NCBI RefSeq assembly: GCF_018982945.1
Contig: NZ_JABRXE010000014.1
Location: forward strand, 1 to 41,559
Direction: 5' to 3'
Source: Anaerostipes faecalis
GTDB lineage: Bacteria; Bacillota; Clostridia; Lachnospirales; Lachnospiraceae
DNA length: 41,559 nt
Shown here: in pieces, positions 1 to 7,511 of the stretch
Layout of the letters: every line of letters begins with the position of its first letter
How positions within the stretch are numbered: position 1 is the first letter of the stretch
Program-made: the position numbers and the translations under genes
Notes under the pieces: generated by a model
Told to the model about the DNA's origin: nothing
Databases searched by the model: none
The model's input: only the letters and a program-made list of their open reading frames with translations

Positions 1-133
1 CTATTTTTATGTTTGTTATGATCTGATTCTTTAATATCATTATGAGTTCCTCCTTGTAACTCATATATCATAACATTTGTACATTCTTATTTAATATTTA
101 TTGTACATACTTAAGTATAACTTTATATTTTTA

Positions 134-850
134 CAGGTACAGGAGCAGATAGCCGGTCGCCGGCGGGTATGCAAAAACGGACAGACCCAGATATTTGCCG
201 GACTTATCAAGTGTGCCGACTGCGGATGGACGCTTTCTTATGCGGACAACCGGCAGAACAAAACACCTTACGGCTACTACCACTGCGGGAAAAACGGACA
301 GGGACTGGGACAATGCTCCATGCACTACATCCGCTATGATGTGCTTTACGGATATGTGCTTTCCAGACTGCAATACTGGTCGGAGCAGGTGCACCGGGAC
401 GATGAAAAACTGCTACAGCAGTTGTTAAATGCCGGAAACAAGGAACGCAGTGCCGTAAAGAAACAAAGAGCCGTGGAACTGAAAAGAGCCACAAAGAGAA
501 AAGCCGAGGTAGACGGACTGTTTACAAAGCTGTACGAGGACTGGTCTTTGGGAAAGATAACCGAATACAACTTTACCATGCTTTCGGAACGGTTTCAGAC
601 GGAGCAACGGGAACTGGAAACAAAAATCCGGGAATTGCAGGAAGCCTTAAGCTCCATGGAACAGACGGAAAGCGATGCAGAAAAGTGGGTAGAACTGATT
701 AAGCAGTACGCCAGTCCCACGGAACTGACCACCGAGCTTTTAAACACCCTGATTGAGAAAATCGTGGTGCACGAAGCTGTAAAAAGCCCGGATGGCTGCC
801 GGAAACAGAAGGTAGACATCTACTACCGCTTTATCGGAAAGATTGATTAA
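134..850 (+). pseudogene. Large serine recombinase, C-terminal fragment
   Basis: This is the C-terminal part of a large serine site-specific recombinase of the TnpX/DUF4368 type found in Tn4451-like elements. The reading frame shows the recombinase zinc-ribbon (C-x2-C in KCADCGW, then YHCG and C of GQC), a long charged coiled coil, and a terminal segment (IEKIVVHEA...VDIYYRFIGKID) typical of DUF4368. The N-terminal catalytic serine domain and the central domain are missing: homology seems to start at the codons for QVQEQIAGRR, directly after AT-rich DNA without coding character. An intact protein of this class is about 500-550 residues, so only about 240 remain and it cannot be catalytic. An 8-bp inverted repeat (CCCTGCGT/ACGCAGGG, 859-887) follows the stop and may be the element end or a terminator. 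Seen: motifs and truncation. Inferred: remnant of a transposon end. Confidence 0.8.
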
Positions 851-903
851 ATGAAACTCCCTGCGTGTCGGGATGCGGTACGCAGGGGAAGCAATAACCT
901 TAA

Positions 904-1419
904 CTATGGGAGTCCGGAAGAGGATATCCGAGCATAGATTCATTAAAGGAAATATCTCGATATTTTTCTGTGTCGATTGATGATCTGTTATCTGGAGAAC
1001 AGTTGATTTTGATTGCAGAAAAAGAAAACAAATCAAATCTCAATAGTGTATGTGACTTATTATGGGGATTTGTTGACTTGCTTTCTTTGATGCTTATTTT
1101 TCTTCCGCTGTATCCCAAGCCGGTCAATGGTTATATCTATTCGGTAAATCTTTTTGAGTATGTAGATAATAATAAATGGATTATTACCATTTATTGGATA
1201 ATGTTCATCACTTTAACGATTATCGGGATTGTGAAAATATTGATGGTCTATTTCAAATTTGAAAAAGGCAAAAAGGTGATTACTGCATTGTCTATAGGAT
1301 GCAGTGTTATCGATGTTTTGTTTTTGGCAATGATGAAAGAACCATATGCAATAATAGTTGCTTTTCTGCTATTACTGATCAAAAGTGGTCTCCTTTATAA
1401 ACAAGCCAAGGCAGGCTGA
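904..1419 (+). pseudogene. XRE-type regulator with C-terminal membrane domain, 5'-truncated
   Basis: Reading in frame from just after a stop at 901 gives WESGRGYPSIDSLKEISRYF followed by SVSIDDLLSGEQL, the second half of an XRE helix-turn-helix domain as found in regulators of the WERG-x-PD(I/S) type. The first ~35 residues (recognition helix region) are absent. The rest has three to four hydrophobic segments (about residues 40-60, 85-105, 118-135, 140-155 of the fragment), as in Firmicute HTH proteins with a membrane tail. The first available start (GTG 970) lies inside the HTH, so any product would not bind DNA. The missing 5' end falls exactly where the serine-recombinase remnant ends, suggesting the element inserted into this gene and the other half lies elsewhere. 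Known: such membrane-tailed XRE regulators occur in Clostridia. Inferred: insertional inactivation. Confidence 0.7.
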
Positions 1420-1481
1420 TCAGGTATTGTCCCCTACAACTTCAAGTTTGTCGAATTAAAAAATAGGAATAGTTATAATAG

Positions 1482-1528
1482 AAAGCTGTAAAAATTCACG
1501 TTGAATTTTACAGCTTTTTGTGTATAAT
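1482..1528 (+). promoter_or_regulatory. Promoter/operator of the phd-parE operon
   Basis: A 12-bp inverted repeat (AAAGCTGTAAAA at 1482, TTTTACAGCTTT at 1506-1517, extended inward by ATTCA/TGAAT after one bulged A) overlaps a promoter: -35 TTGAAT at 1501-1506, 16-bp spacer, -10 TATAAT at 1523-1528. Phd-type antitoxins autoregulate by binding palindromes in their promoter, so this dyad is the likely operator. The same dyad followed by TTTTT could alternatively be the terminator of the upstream gene; both may be true. Confidence 0.6.
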
Positions 1529-1574
1529 ATAAGTAGCAGAAACAATATAAAATCAAGGAAGGAGCTGAAAGAAT

Positions 1575-1823
1575 ATGGCAAGTATTTTACCAGTATCTGA
1601 TTTGAGAAATTATAACGAAGTCCTGAAGAACTGCCATAAAGGCGAGCCTGTATATCTTACCAAGAATGGTAGAGGACGTTTTGTGGTTATGGATTTTGAA
1701 GATTATGAACGTGATCGTGCGGAAAAGAAGCTTTTAATGAAGCTGCAGGAAGCCGAAGAAGCAGTGAAAGACGGCGAGGGATGGCTGGAGTTAGATGAAC
1801 TGAAGGCACTTGTGGGGGAATAA
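1575..1823 (+). CDS. Phd/YefM-family antitoxin
   Basis: 82-residue protein beginning MASILPVSDLRNYNEVLKNC, the N-terminal DNA-binding fold of Phd/YefM antitoxins, with the conserved segment GEPVYLTKNGRGRFVVMDFEDYE around residues 23-45. The acidic C-terminal third (EAEEAVKDGEGWLELDEL) is the usual disordered toxin-wrapping tail. Ribosome binding site GAAGGAGCTG precedes the ATG. It is followed one base later by the toxin gene, so the two are translationally coupled. Role: neutralises the ParE/RelE-type toxin and represses the operon through the upstream palindrome; in a mobile element it would stabilise maintenance. The length is normal for the family, and assignment to Phd rather than another antitoxin class is secure. 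Confidence 0.9.
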   Translation: MASILPVSDLRNYNEVLKNCHKGEPVYLTKNGRGRFVVMDFEDYERDRAEKKLLMKLQEAEEAVKDGEGWLELDELKALVGE

Positions 1824-1824
1824 G

Positions 1825-2124
1825 ATGTTAAAATTACGGATTAACCCGATTGTTGCAAAGGACCTGAAGAATATCCGGGATTACATCGCTGAAGATAGTG
1901 AAGAATATGCCGCAAAGACTATAAAGGAAATTTATGGTAAATTTGAGAATCTCCAGATGTTTCCGGGAATGGGTTCAGACCTTTCAAAGCGAGTCAGCTT
2001 TCGGACAGACTATAAATATGCGATATGGGAAGATTATGTGATTATCTACAAGGTAAGCAACGAGTATGTAGAAATTTATCGTGTCATCAATCGGTATCAG
2101 GATATTACAAGAATTTTTGATTGA
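1825..2124 (+). CDS. ParE/RelE-family toxin
   Basis: 99-residue basic protein of the RelE/ParE fold. It opens MLKLRINPIVAKDLKNIRDYIAED (the first strand and two helices of ParE/RelE toxins), has FPGMGSDL in the middle and ends with paired strands YAIWEDYVIIYKV and VEIYRVINRYQDITRIFD. The R in YRVINRYQD near the C-terminus is the position usually important for toxicity. Start ATG 1825 is one base after the antitoxin stop and is preferred over an upstream GTG at 1810 that would overlap the antitoxin. Whether it is an mRNA interferase (RelE) or gyrase poison (ParE) cannot be told by eye. No frameshift or truncation is seen, so the pair looks active. Confidence 0.88.
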   Translation: MLKLRINPIVAKDLKNIRDYIAEDSEEYAAKTIKEIYGKFENLQMFPGMGSDLSKRVSFRTDYKYAIWEDYVIIYKVSNEYVEIYRVINRYQDITRIFD

Positions 2125-2459
2125 TAACAGAAATATGATAACAAATTGATAACACCGTTCAGTACAGTCCGTGGACTAAGGATAGTGGAACACATATAAA
2201 ACCAGATAGAACCATAACGCCTATACAAAATTGTATAGTGACAAAAACTCATTTGCGAGTTTGAGTAGGATTTTGCGAAAATAAACCCAGTATTTATAGG
2301 GGATCCAAGCAAATTCCGTTATTTTCTGGCAACGGAATGGCAACGTTCTTGCAAAATTCGTTGAATAAAATATTATTTCTATAACATAAAAACCTTACTG
2401 ATGAACTGTTTCCAAAATTGGAAAGAGTAGTCAGTAAGGTTTTTTCTTTTTGCATTTCT
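2125..2459. other. Intergenic element end: dyads and TGGCAAC repeat pair
   Basis: No gene. The stretch holds an 18-bp dyad CTATACAAAATTGTATAG (2221-2238; 8-bp arms, AA centre), a small hairpin AAACTC/GAGTTT, and two TGGCAAC copies at 2327-2333 and 2338-2344. The TGGCAAC pair recurs with identical 11-bp pitch at 39297-39314 in the second integrase module, also beyond the repressor stop codon. This position, at the outer edge of an int module, is where an integrase attachment region or its arm sites would lie. A terminator closes the stretch. Confidence 0.5.
2391..2447. terminator. Bidirectional terminator beyond the XRE repressor
   Basis: Perfect 11-bp arms AACCTTACTGA (2391-2401) and TCAGTAAGGTT (2431-2441) with a nested TTTCC/GGAAA helix, followed by a T-rich run on the plus strand and preceded by an A-run that supplies Ts on the minus strand. 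A homologous hairpin sits at 39369-39424 in the paralogous module. Confidence 0.75.
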
Positions 2460-2981
2460 TTATTGATTCTCTTTTTTCAAAGCCTTTATGAGATCGTTAG
2501 ACAGTTCCTGAGACGGAACCTTTGCCCGAATCTCTGAGGTGTCCAGTTCCGGATATTTGTAGCGCCAGTTATCGTATTCTTCCTGGCTAATTTCTCCGGA
2601 TTCCAGTTTTGCAGCCATTTGCTGCCATGCATGAAAAGGTGTGAACAGATGCTGATATTCTTTATGTTCTCGGTCAAGCCGGAGACAAAGTTCTCCGTCA
2701 ATTTCTCCGATCTTTATGCCATACATATCTTCCAGAGCAAAGAGTGTGTGCATGAGACCAAGATAGGAGTCAATGTTTGGAACATTGATTGCCCTTGGAC
2801 TGACATCGAAGATATGAGCTATTTCTTTGACCAGTTCAATCTTTGGAGTTCTGGCTTCCGTCTCGTATTGTGCTACACGAACATCGGAAGTTTTTCCGAG
2901 AAAGCCCAGAAGTTTACCGAGTTCCTTCTGCTTCATGCCTTTTCTGTTTCTAAAAAATTTAATACGTTTTCCAAATGCCAT
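2460..2981 (-). CDS. XRE-family repressor of the integrase module
   Basis: 173-residue protein with an N-terminal Cro/CI-type helix-turn-helix (residues ~3-62: GKRIKFFRNRKGMKQKELG then VAQYETEARTPK). The C-terminal ~110 residues are a conserved tail with NIDSYLGLMHTLFALEDMYG and EEYDNWRYKYPELD, shared with the protein at 39471-40010. It is transcribed divergently from the excisionase-integrase operon across a region with TTAAC/GTTAA dyads, the layout of an ICE/IME repressor controlling excision. Ribosome binding site GGAGAAATCACT precedes ATG. Known: XRE proteins in this position act as immunity-type repressors. Inferred: it binds the dyads at 3158-3175 and nearby. No protease or metal motif is visible in the tail, so how it is inactivated is unknown. 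Confidence 0.85.
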   Translation of the reverse strand: MAFGKRIKFFRNRKGMKQKELGKLLGFLGKTSDVRVAQYETEARTPKIELVKEIAHIFDVSPRAINVPNIDSYLGLMHTLFALEDMYGIKIGEIDGELCLRLDREHKEYQHLFTPFHAWQQMAAKLESGEISQEEYDNWRYKYPELDTSEIRAKVPSQELSNDLIKALKKENQ

Positions 2982-3152
2982 AGTGATTTCTCCTTTTTGA
3001 AATCTTTTATTCTTTTTTGAATATAAGGTCCTTTTGCTTTTGGAATAGGAACCTTTGGTTAACGATATTTGTTTAAATCAGTATAACATATGGAAAATCA
3101 AGACGCAAGATAAAGTTAAACAAAAAAATTTAACTACTGTTATTCAAACCAC

Positions 3153-3181
3153 TTGACTTAACGGAAAATAGTTAATATAAT
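3153..3181 (+). promoter_or_regulatory. xis-int promoter with TTAAC/GTTAA operator
   Basis: -35 TTGACT (3153-3158), 17-bp spacer, -10 TATAAT (3176-3181). The spacer holds an inverted repeat TTAAC-N8-GTTAA (3158-3175), so a bound repressor would block RNA polymerase. More TTAA(C) copies flank it (around 3114-3134 and 3186-3213). The homologous promoter at 40147-40175 has the same arrangement, which supports the reading. Confidence 0.75.
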
Positions 3182-3307
3182 ACGATTAACCCTAACTAAA
3201 AAGCGTTAAGTATAAAATTATTTCCAAAATGGTTGTATAAGGGGCTTTGAACGTTTGGTTATTATGAGAGGTTTTTTCTTGGGTATGTTTGAAAGGAGGT
3301 GAGGGGA

Positions 3308-3496
3308 ATGGCTGAATTAAAGAATGGATTTCTGACTGCGGAAGAGGTAATGGATATTTTGCAGATCAAGCAGTCAAAGGCATACCAGATTATCCGCCAG
3401 CTGAATAAAGAGCTCAGCGAAATGGGGCTGATTACAGTTCCGGGGCGTGTGGATGCCAATTATTTCAGAAAGAAATTATTTTATGAAGAAAAGTAG
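3308..3496 (+). CDS. Excisionase-like helix-turn-helix protein
   Basis: 62-residue protein, MAELKNGFLTAEEVMDILQI then KQSKAYQIIRQLNKELSEMG, a winged-helix/MerR-like excisionase (Tn916 Xis/HTH_17 type) fold. Start ATG 3308 is chosen because GGAGGT (3295-3300) sits 7 bases before it; an upstream GTG at 3299 overlaps that site. It lies 12 bp before the integrase gene. Known: such small proteins bend attachment-site DNA and direct integrase toward excision. The protein at 40243-40425 is its close paralogue. Confidence 0.82.
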   Translation: MAELKNGFLTAEEVMDILQIKQSKAYQIIRQLNKELSEMGLITVPGRVDANYFRKKLFYEEK

Positions 3497-3508
3497 GAGG
3501 TACGACAG

Positions 3509-4597
3509 ATGGCTGTATATCAGGACAAAGAAAAAGGCACATGGAGAGTGGTGTTCCGGTACACTGATTTTACCGGGGAGAGAAAGCAGACGCAGAAGCG
3601 TGGTTTTAAGACCAAGCGGGAAGCGACTGCATGGGAACATGAGATGATGCTCCAAAGAGGAAATAAGCTGGATATGACATTTGAGAGCTTTTATGAGATT
3701 TATTCCGAGTACAAACGTCAGAGGGTAAAAGAAAGCACATTTGAAACGAAAAGTCATATAGTGCAGACAAAAATCCTTCCCTATTTTGGAAAACGGAAAA
3801 TCAACGAGATTACGGTGGCAGATGTGATCGCCTGGCAGAATGAGATGATGGCGTATCGAGATGAAAAGGGAAAGCCCTATTCCGTGGATTATCTGAAAAC
3901 GATTCAGGCACAGCTCACAGCAATCTTCAATCATGCAGTGAACTATTACAATCTTCCCCACAATCCGGCAAGAAAGGCAGGAAGTATGGGGAAAGAGGTT
4001 CCGAAGGAAATGAAGTTCTGGACAAAAGAACAGTATCTGAAATTTGCCGAGGCAATGATGGACAAGCCCAGATCCTATTATGCTTTTGAGATGCTGTACT
4101 GGACTGGAATCAGGGAAGGAGAGATGCTTGCCCTCACTCCGGCAGATTTTGATTTTGAGAAACAGACGGTGCGGATTAATAAAACGTATCACCGAATGAA
4201 AAGACAGGACATTATTACTTCACCTAAAACAGCGAAAAGCAACCGGATCGTTGTGATGCCAGAATTTCTCTGTGAAGAAATGCAGGATTATTTTCAGATG
4301 TATTATTCGTTAGCACAGGATCAGCGGATCTTCCCATTTTCCAAATCCTATCTGAAACATGAAATGGAACGGGGATGCAAAGAGACAGGTGTTCCGATTA
4401 TCCGAATCCACGATCTACGTCATAGCCATGTTTCCTTGCTGATCCACATGGGCTTCACAGCACTTGCCATTGGAAATCGGGTGGGACATGAAGCAGAAAA
4501 AATCACGTATCGGTATGCACATTTGTTTCCAACGGTACAGACAGAGATGGCGAATAAGCTGGATGTGGAACGGATGGAAAAGGAGGATGAAATCTGA
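3509..4597 (+). CDS. int: Tyrosine site-specific integrase (Tn916-Int type)
   Basis: 362 residues, complete. An N-terminal arm-binding domain with three-strand character (WRVVFRYTDFTGERKQTQKRGF, ~12-35) is followed by a SAM-like core-binding domain (~55-150) and the catalytic domain (~165-350). Catalytic residues visible: R202 (TGIREGE), K240 (SPKTAKSNR), H301 and R304 (HDLRHSH), H327 (GHEAEKI), Y336 (YRYAHL). This is the Tn916/ICE-type integrase family that moves elements via a circular intermediate. A GGAGG site precedes ATG 3509. Its stop overlaps the start of the mobilization gene (ATG 4597), so excision and transfer functions are co-transcribed. The second integrase copy at 40444 shares most of its sequence but has lost H327 and Y336 equivalents. 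Confidence 0.93.
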   Translation: MAVYQDKEKGTWRVVFRYTDFTGERKQTQKRGFKTKREATAWEHEMMLQRGNKLDMTFESFYEIYSEYKRQRVKESTFETKSHIVQTKILPYFGKRKINEITVADVIAWQNEMMAYRDEKGKPYSVDYLKTIQAQLTAIFNHAVNYYNLPHNPARKAGSMGKEVPKEMKFWTKEQYLKFAEAMMDKPRSYYAFEMLYWTGIREGEMLALTPADFDFEKQTVRINKTYHRMKRQDIITSPKTAKSNRIVVMPEFLCEEMQDYFQMYYSLAQDQRIFPFSKSYLKHEMERGCKETGVPIIRIHDLRHSHVSLLIHMGFTALAIGNRVGHEAEKITYRYAHLFPTVQTEMANKLDVERMEKEDEI

Positions 4598-4944
4598 TGG
4601 AGAGAACGTTAGACGCAAAAGGACGATGGAGAAATCGGACGGTAGGATTTCGGGTATCCGAGGAAGAAGCAAAGATGATTGACCGCATGGTGGCATTATC
4701 CGGGCTTACCAAACAGGAGTATATCCTGAGAAAACTCATGGATTGGGAAGTGACCGTGCAGGGAAATCCAAGAGTTTATAAGGCTCTGAAAAATCAGATG
4801 CAGCAGATTTACGGGGAACTGAAACGTCTGGAAGTGTGCAGTGAAGAAAATGAAGAACTGCTTCAGACCATCCAGATGGTTGCTGTGACACTGAACGGGA
4901 TGAAGGAGGAACCGCAGCATGTGGAATCCTCGGAACATCCATAA
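4597..4944 (+). CDS. Mobilization accessory (relaxosome/MobC-like) protein
   Basis: 115-residue protein starting at an ATG that overlaps the integrase stop codon. Residues ~12-50 (RNRTVGFRVSEEEAKMIDRM and GLTKQEYILRKLMDWEV) form a ribbon-helix-helix type DNA-binding domain as in MobC-like relaxosome proteins, followed by a helical, probably coiled-coil tail. Known: such proteins bind oriT and help the relaxase nick. The context (between integrase and primase, relaxase 2.6 kb downstream) fits an IME. The exact subfamily is uncertain; a plain RHH regulator is the alternative. Confidence 0.65.
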   Translation: MERTLDAKGRWRNRTVGFRVSEEEAKMIDRMVALSGLTKQEYILRKLMDWEVTVQGNPRVYKALKNQMQQIYGELKRLEVCSEENEELLQTIQMVAVTLNGMKEEPQHVESSEHP

Positions 4945-5157
4945 AAAAGAAAATGCCCCTGCTGGTAACAAGGACATTTCTCACACGCTTAAAAACTTAT
5001 GCAGGCTCTGGTAAAGCCTCATAGACAAAATCTCGATTCTTACGGGAGAAGTCTGTCTATACGCATATAGCTTTATGTGTAGTATAGCAAAGTTCTCCTG
5101 TAACGGAAAGAGGAAAAATTACTGAATTTGATAACAAAGGATACAGGAGGACGGAAC
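4945..5157. other. Structured non-coding region before the primase gene
   Basis: No gene. Nested inverted repeats are visible: outer arms ACGGGAGAA (5042-5050) and TTCTCCTGT (5093-5101; one G-T pair), inner arms CTATAC (5057-5062) and GTATAG (5082-5087) enclosing CATA/TATG. A smaller AGGCT/AGCCT hairpin precedes them. Such a long-range nested stem could be an oriT, a single-strand replication origin, or a leader RNA for the primase-helicase pair; I cannot decide between these. Confidence 0.45.
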
Positions 5158-5742
5158 ATGAACTTTTTTCGGGAAATGAAAGAACGTGTCACCGCAAGGC
5201 AGGTGGCAGAAAGATATGGGTTAAAAGTGAGCCGGAACGGGATGGCGTGCTGTCCCTTCCATAACGATAAACACCCCAGTATGAAGATTGATCAGAATTA
5301 TTATTGCTTTGCTTGCGGGGCGAAAGGCGATGCCATAAATTATGTGGCGGTACTGTTTGGATTATCCCAGTTCGAAGCAGCGAAGAAGATCAATGAAGAT
5401 TTTTCTCTGGATATTCCAATCGGGCAGTCAGAGACAAGAAGAAAACGAAAATCGGAAGTTAAGAATAATGAAAAGATTCCGACAAAAGAAGAACGGATTC
5501 AATTCGTTCAGAAGAAGATTGACGGATGGGCAAAGGATGCTGCAGATGTACTGCTACGGTATCTGCGATGGTTGGAATTCTGGAAGGAGTTTTACAAGCC
5601 GGAATCTGTGGAAACCGAATGGCATCCATTATTTGCTGAAGCTTTGCAGAATGAAAGTAAGATCAGTTATCTGTTGGATATTCTGATGTTTGGAACCAGT
5701 GAAGAGATTCTGGATTTTTCCAGAATGGAAGGGAGGAGGTGA
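5158..5742 (+). CDS. CHC2 zinc-finger primase-like protein
   Basis: 194 residues from ATG 5158 (AGGAGG 9 bases upstream; an in-frame ATG at 5128 has no such site). The DnaG-type CHC2 zinc finger is clear: C32, H35 (CCPFHNDKHPS) and C50, C53 (YYCFACGAKGDAINYV). No TOPRIM domain follows; the C-terminal half is basic then helical. Such short CHC2-only proteins are usual next to VapE-type helicases in phage satellites, IMEs and plasmids and act as the primase or DNA-recognition part of the replication initiation pair. The next gene starts 6 bp downstream, so they form one operon. Confidence 0.8.
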   Translation: MNFFREMKERVTARQVAERYGLKVSRNGMACCPFHNDKHPSMKIDQNYYCFACGAKGDAINYVAVLFGLSQFEAAKKINEDFSLDIPIGQSETRRKRKSEVKNNEKIPTKEERIQFVQKKIDGWAKDAADVLLRYLRWLEFWKEFYKPESVETEWHPLFAEALQNESKISYLLDILMFGTSEEILDFSRMEGRR

Positions 5743-5748
5743 AGCGGT

Positions 5749-7113
5749 ATGAACAGAGAATTGCAGAATATGAGCGAGGAGTCCTTGCAGAACTTAGAGG
5801 AAATTGTGGAAACGGAACTTCTGACAGTGGAGGATATCAGGGAACGGCTGGATACCACGGAGAAGGGGAAAATCCGGCAGTCCATTCAGAACTGCAAATA
5901 TGTATTGGAGCATGACCCGTGTCTGAAAGGAGCTATCTGTAGAAATGAAATGACATGCCAGATTGACATTATGAAGAAAATGCCATGGAAAAGGCGAGGT
6001 GTCCATATGACCGATACAGATATGAATAACCTGGCTTTATATCTGGAAAAAAACTATGGCTTGACCAGTGATCGAGTCATTGCAAAAGCAATCGATATTG
6101 TAGCGAATGAAAACAGCTTTCATCCGATTCTTGAATATCTGGAGAATCTGAAATGGGATGGTATTCCGAGAATTCAGCATATGCTGACACATTTCTTTGG
6201 AGCAGAAGACATTCAATATACCGGAGAAGTGATGAAGATGCACATGATGGGTGCTATCCGCAGGTTGTATGAGCCGGGAGCCAAATATGACATCATGCTC
6301 TGCCTGGTCGGAGGTCAGGGAACCGGAAAATCTACGTTCTTCCGATATCTGGCAATCAAGGATGAGTGGTTTACGGACGATATGAAACGGATCGATGACA
6401 AGAAAGTTTATGAATATCTGCAGGGACACTGGATTGTGGAAATGTCAGAAATGAATGCAGTGGCAAATGCCAAGAGCATTGAAGAGACCAAATCGTTTCT
6501 GAGTCGGCAGAAGGACATTTATCGTATTCCATATGAAAGGCGGGCAGAGGACCGATACCGTCAGTGTGTGTTCTGCGGTACTTCCAATGACCTGAATTTT
6601 CTCCCTTTTGACCGCACCGGAAACAGGAGGTTTGCCCCGGTCAGGGTATTTCCGAAAAAAGCTGAAACCACCATTTATGAAAATGAAGAAGAATCCAGAG
6701 CATACTTGATTCAGGCATGGGCAGAGGCAATGGAAATCTACCGAGGCGGAAATTATTTGTTGACCTTTTCAACGGAGATGGAAGATCACGTCAAACTGCT
6801 TCAGAGAGAATTCATGCCGGAAGATACCCAGACGGGCATGATCCAGGCATTCCTTGATGCATACGAAGAAGATTATGTATGTTCCACCATTATTTATCAG
6901 CAGGTGTTTCATCAGGAAGGAATTGTTCCAAAATGGCAGTCAAAGGAGATTGGTGATTTGATGGACAATGAGATTATCGGTTGGACGAAACATGGCAATC
7001 ATAGATTCGGTGGTGCCATCGGAACACAGAGATCGTGGAAACGGATTCAGCCGAAAAAAGATGAAGAAGGATTCATGCAAGTGGATGAAAACATGGAACT
7101 CCCATTTGATTAA
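5749..7113 (+). CDS. VapE-family (virulence-associated E) ATPase/helicase
   Basis: 454 residues. The VapE/D5-like superfamily 3-type ATPase core is visible: Walker A GGQGTGKST (~188-196), a Walker-B-like stretch (YLQGHWIVEMSEMNAV, ~224-240), and the sensor-like FCGTSNDLNFLPFDRTGNRRF (~278-298). The upstream segment HPILEYLENLKWDGIPRIQHML (~125-146) is a hallmark of this family. The C-terminal ~80 residues look like a winged helix (IGDLMDNEIIGWTKHGNHRFG). Known: VapE-like proteins act with small primases to replicate mobile elements. The four TGTTCACA-type repeats immediately downstream could be its origin. GGAGG precedes ATG 5749. Confidence 0.85.
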   Translation: MNRELQNMSEESLQNLEEIVETELLTVEDIRERLDTTEKGKIRQSIQNCKYVLEHDPCLKGAICRNEMTCQIDIMKKMPWKRRGVHMTDTDMNNLALYLEKNYGLTSDRVIAKAIDIVANENSFHPILEYLENLKWDGIPRIQHMLTHFFGAEDIQYTGEVMKMHMMGAIRRLYEPGAKYDIMLCLVGGQGTGKSTFFRYLAIKDEWFTDDMKRIDDKKVYEYLQGHWIVEMSEMNAVANAKSIEETKSFLSRQKDIYRIPYERRAEDRYRQCVFCGTSNDLNFLPFDRTGNRRFAPVRVFPKKAETTIYENEEESRAYLIQAWAEAMEIYRGGNYLLTFSTEMEDHVKLLQREFMPEDTQTGMIQAFLDAYEEDYVCSTIIYQQVFHQEGIVPKWQSKEIGDLMDNEIIGWTKHGNHRFGGAIGTQRSWKRIQPKKDEEGFMQVDENMELPFD

Positions 7114-7140
7114 GTATTACTTTTAAAATGTTTTGAGCCC

Positions 7141-7199
7141 TGTTCACAGGTTTCTGTTCACAAATATCCGGGTGAAATGTGAACAAGAAAGTGTGAACA
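7141..7199. repeat. Symmetric TGTTCACA/TGTGAACA iteron cluster
   Basis: TGTTCACA at 7141-7148 and 7155-7162, and its complement TGTGAACA at 7178-7185 and 7192-7199. Both pairs have a 14-bp pitch and the whole block is a dyad centred near 7170. It starts 28 bp after the vapE stop. Iteron-like arrays beside replication genes usually mark origins; an operator for the relaxase operon is the alternative. Confidence 0.65.
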
Positions 7200-7511
7200 G
7201 GAGTGAAAAAACTTTGAAAACAAAGCAAAAACAATATACAGCCCGAATACGGGCACAAATAAAAACGGCGGATACGCCAGTTGGAAAAAATCAGTCAGCA
7301 GGGGATTTAAAAGAATCAGGATATGTCAAAAAGAGCCCTCGGCGATTGAGAGCGAAATACACCCATCGCACAAGCTAAAGCTTATGCTCTGTGTCTTTCG
7401 TCCTCCCGGAGGGCCTCGCAGGAGCGTTTTGTGGACTGCCAGAGAATTCGGTGGCAGCAAATATCGGTGATGATTTCTGCTGGCAGTGTATCCGGGCAGA
7501 AAGGAGGTACT
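7200..7511. other. Intergenic region before the relaxase (possible oriT)
   Basis: No convincing gene: an 81-codon frame through it lacks a start with a ribosome site and overlaps the iterons. Short inverted repeats are present: GCCCG/CGGGC (about 7238-7251), AAGCTAAAGCTT near 7373-7384, and CCTCCCGGAGG near 7402-7412. Relaxase genes of the MobA/MobL type commonly have oriT just upstream, so this is the best place to look, but no known nic consensus was recognised. Confidence 0.35.

Noticed and set aside
7133-7378. 81-codon open frame between vapE and the relaxase
   Set aside because: It starts at a TTG without ribosome site, runs through the iteron block and has no recognisable protein character.
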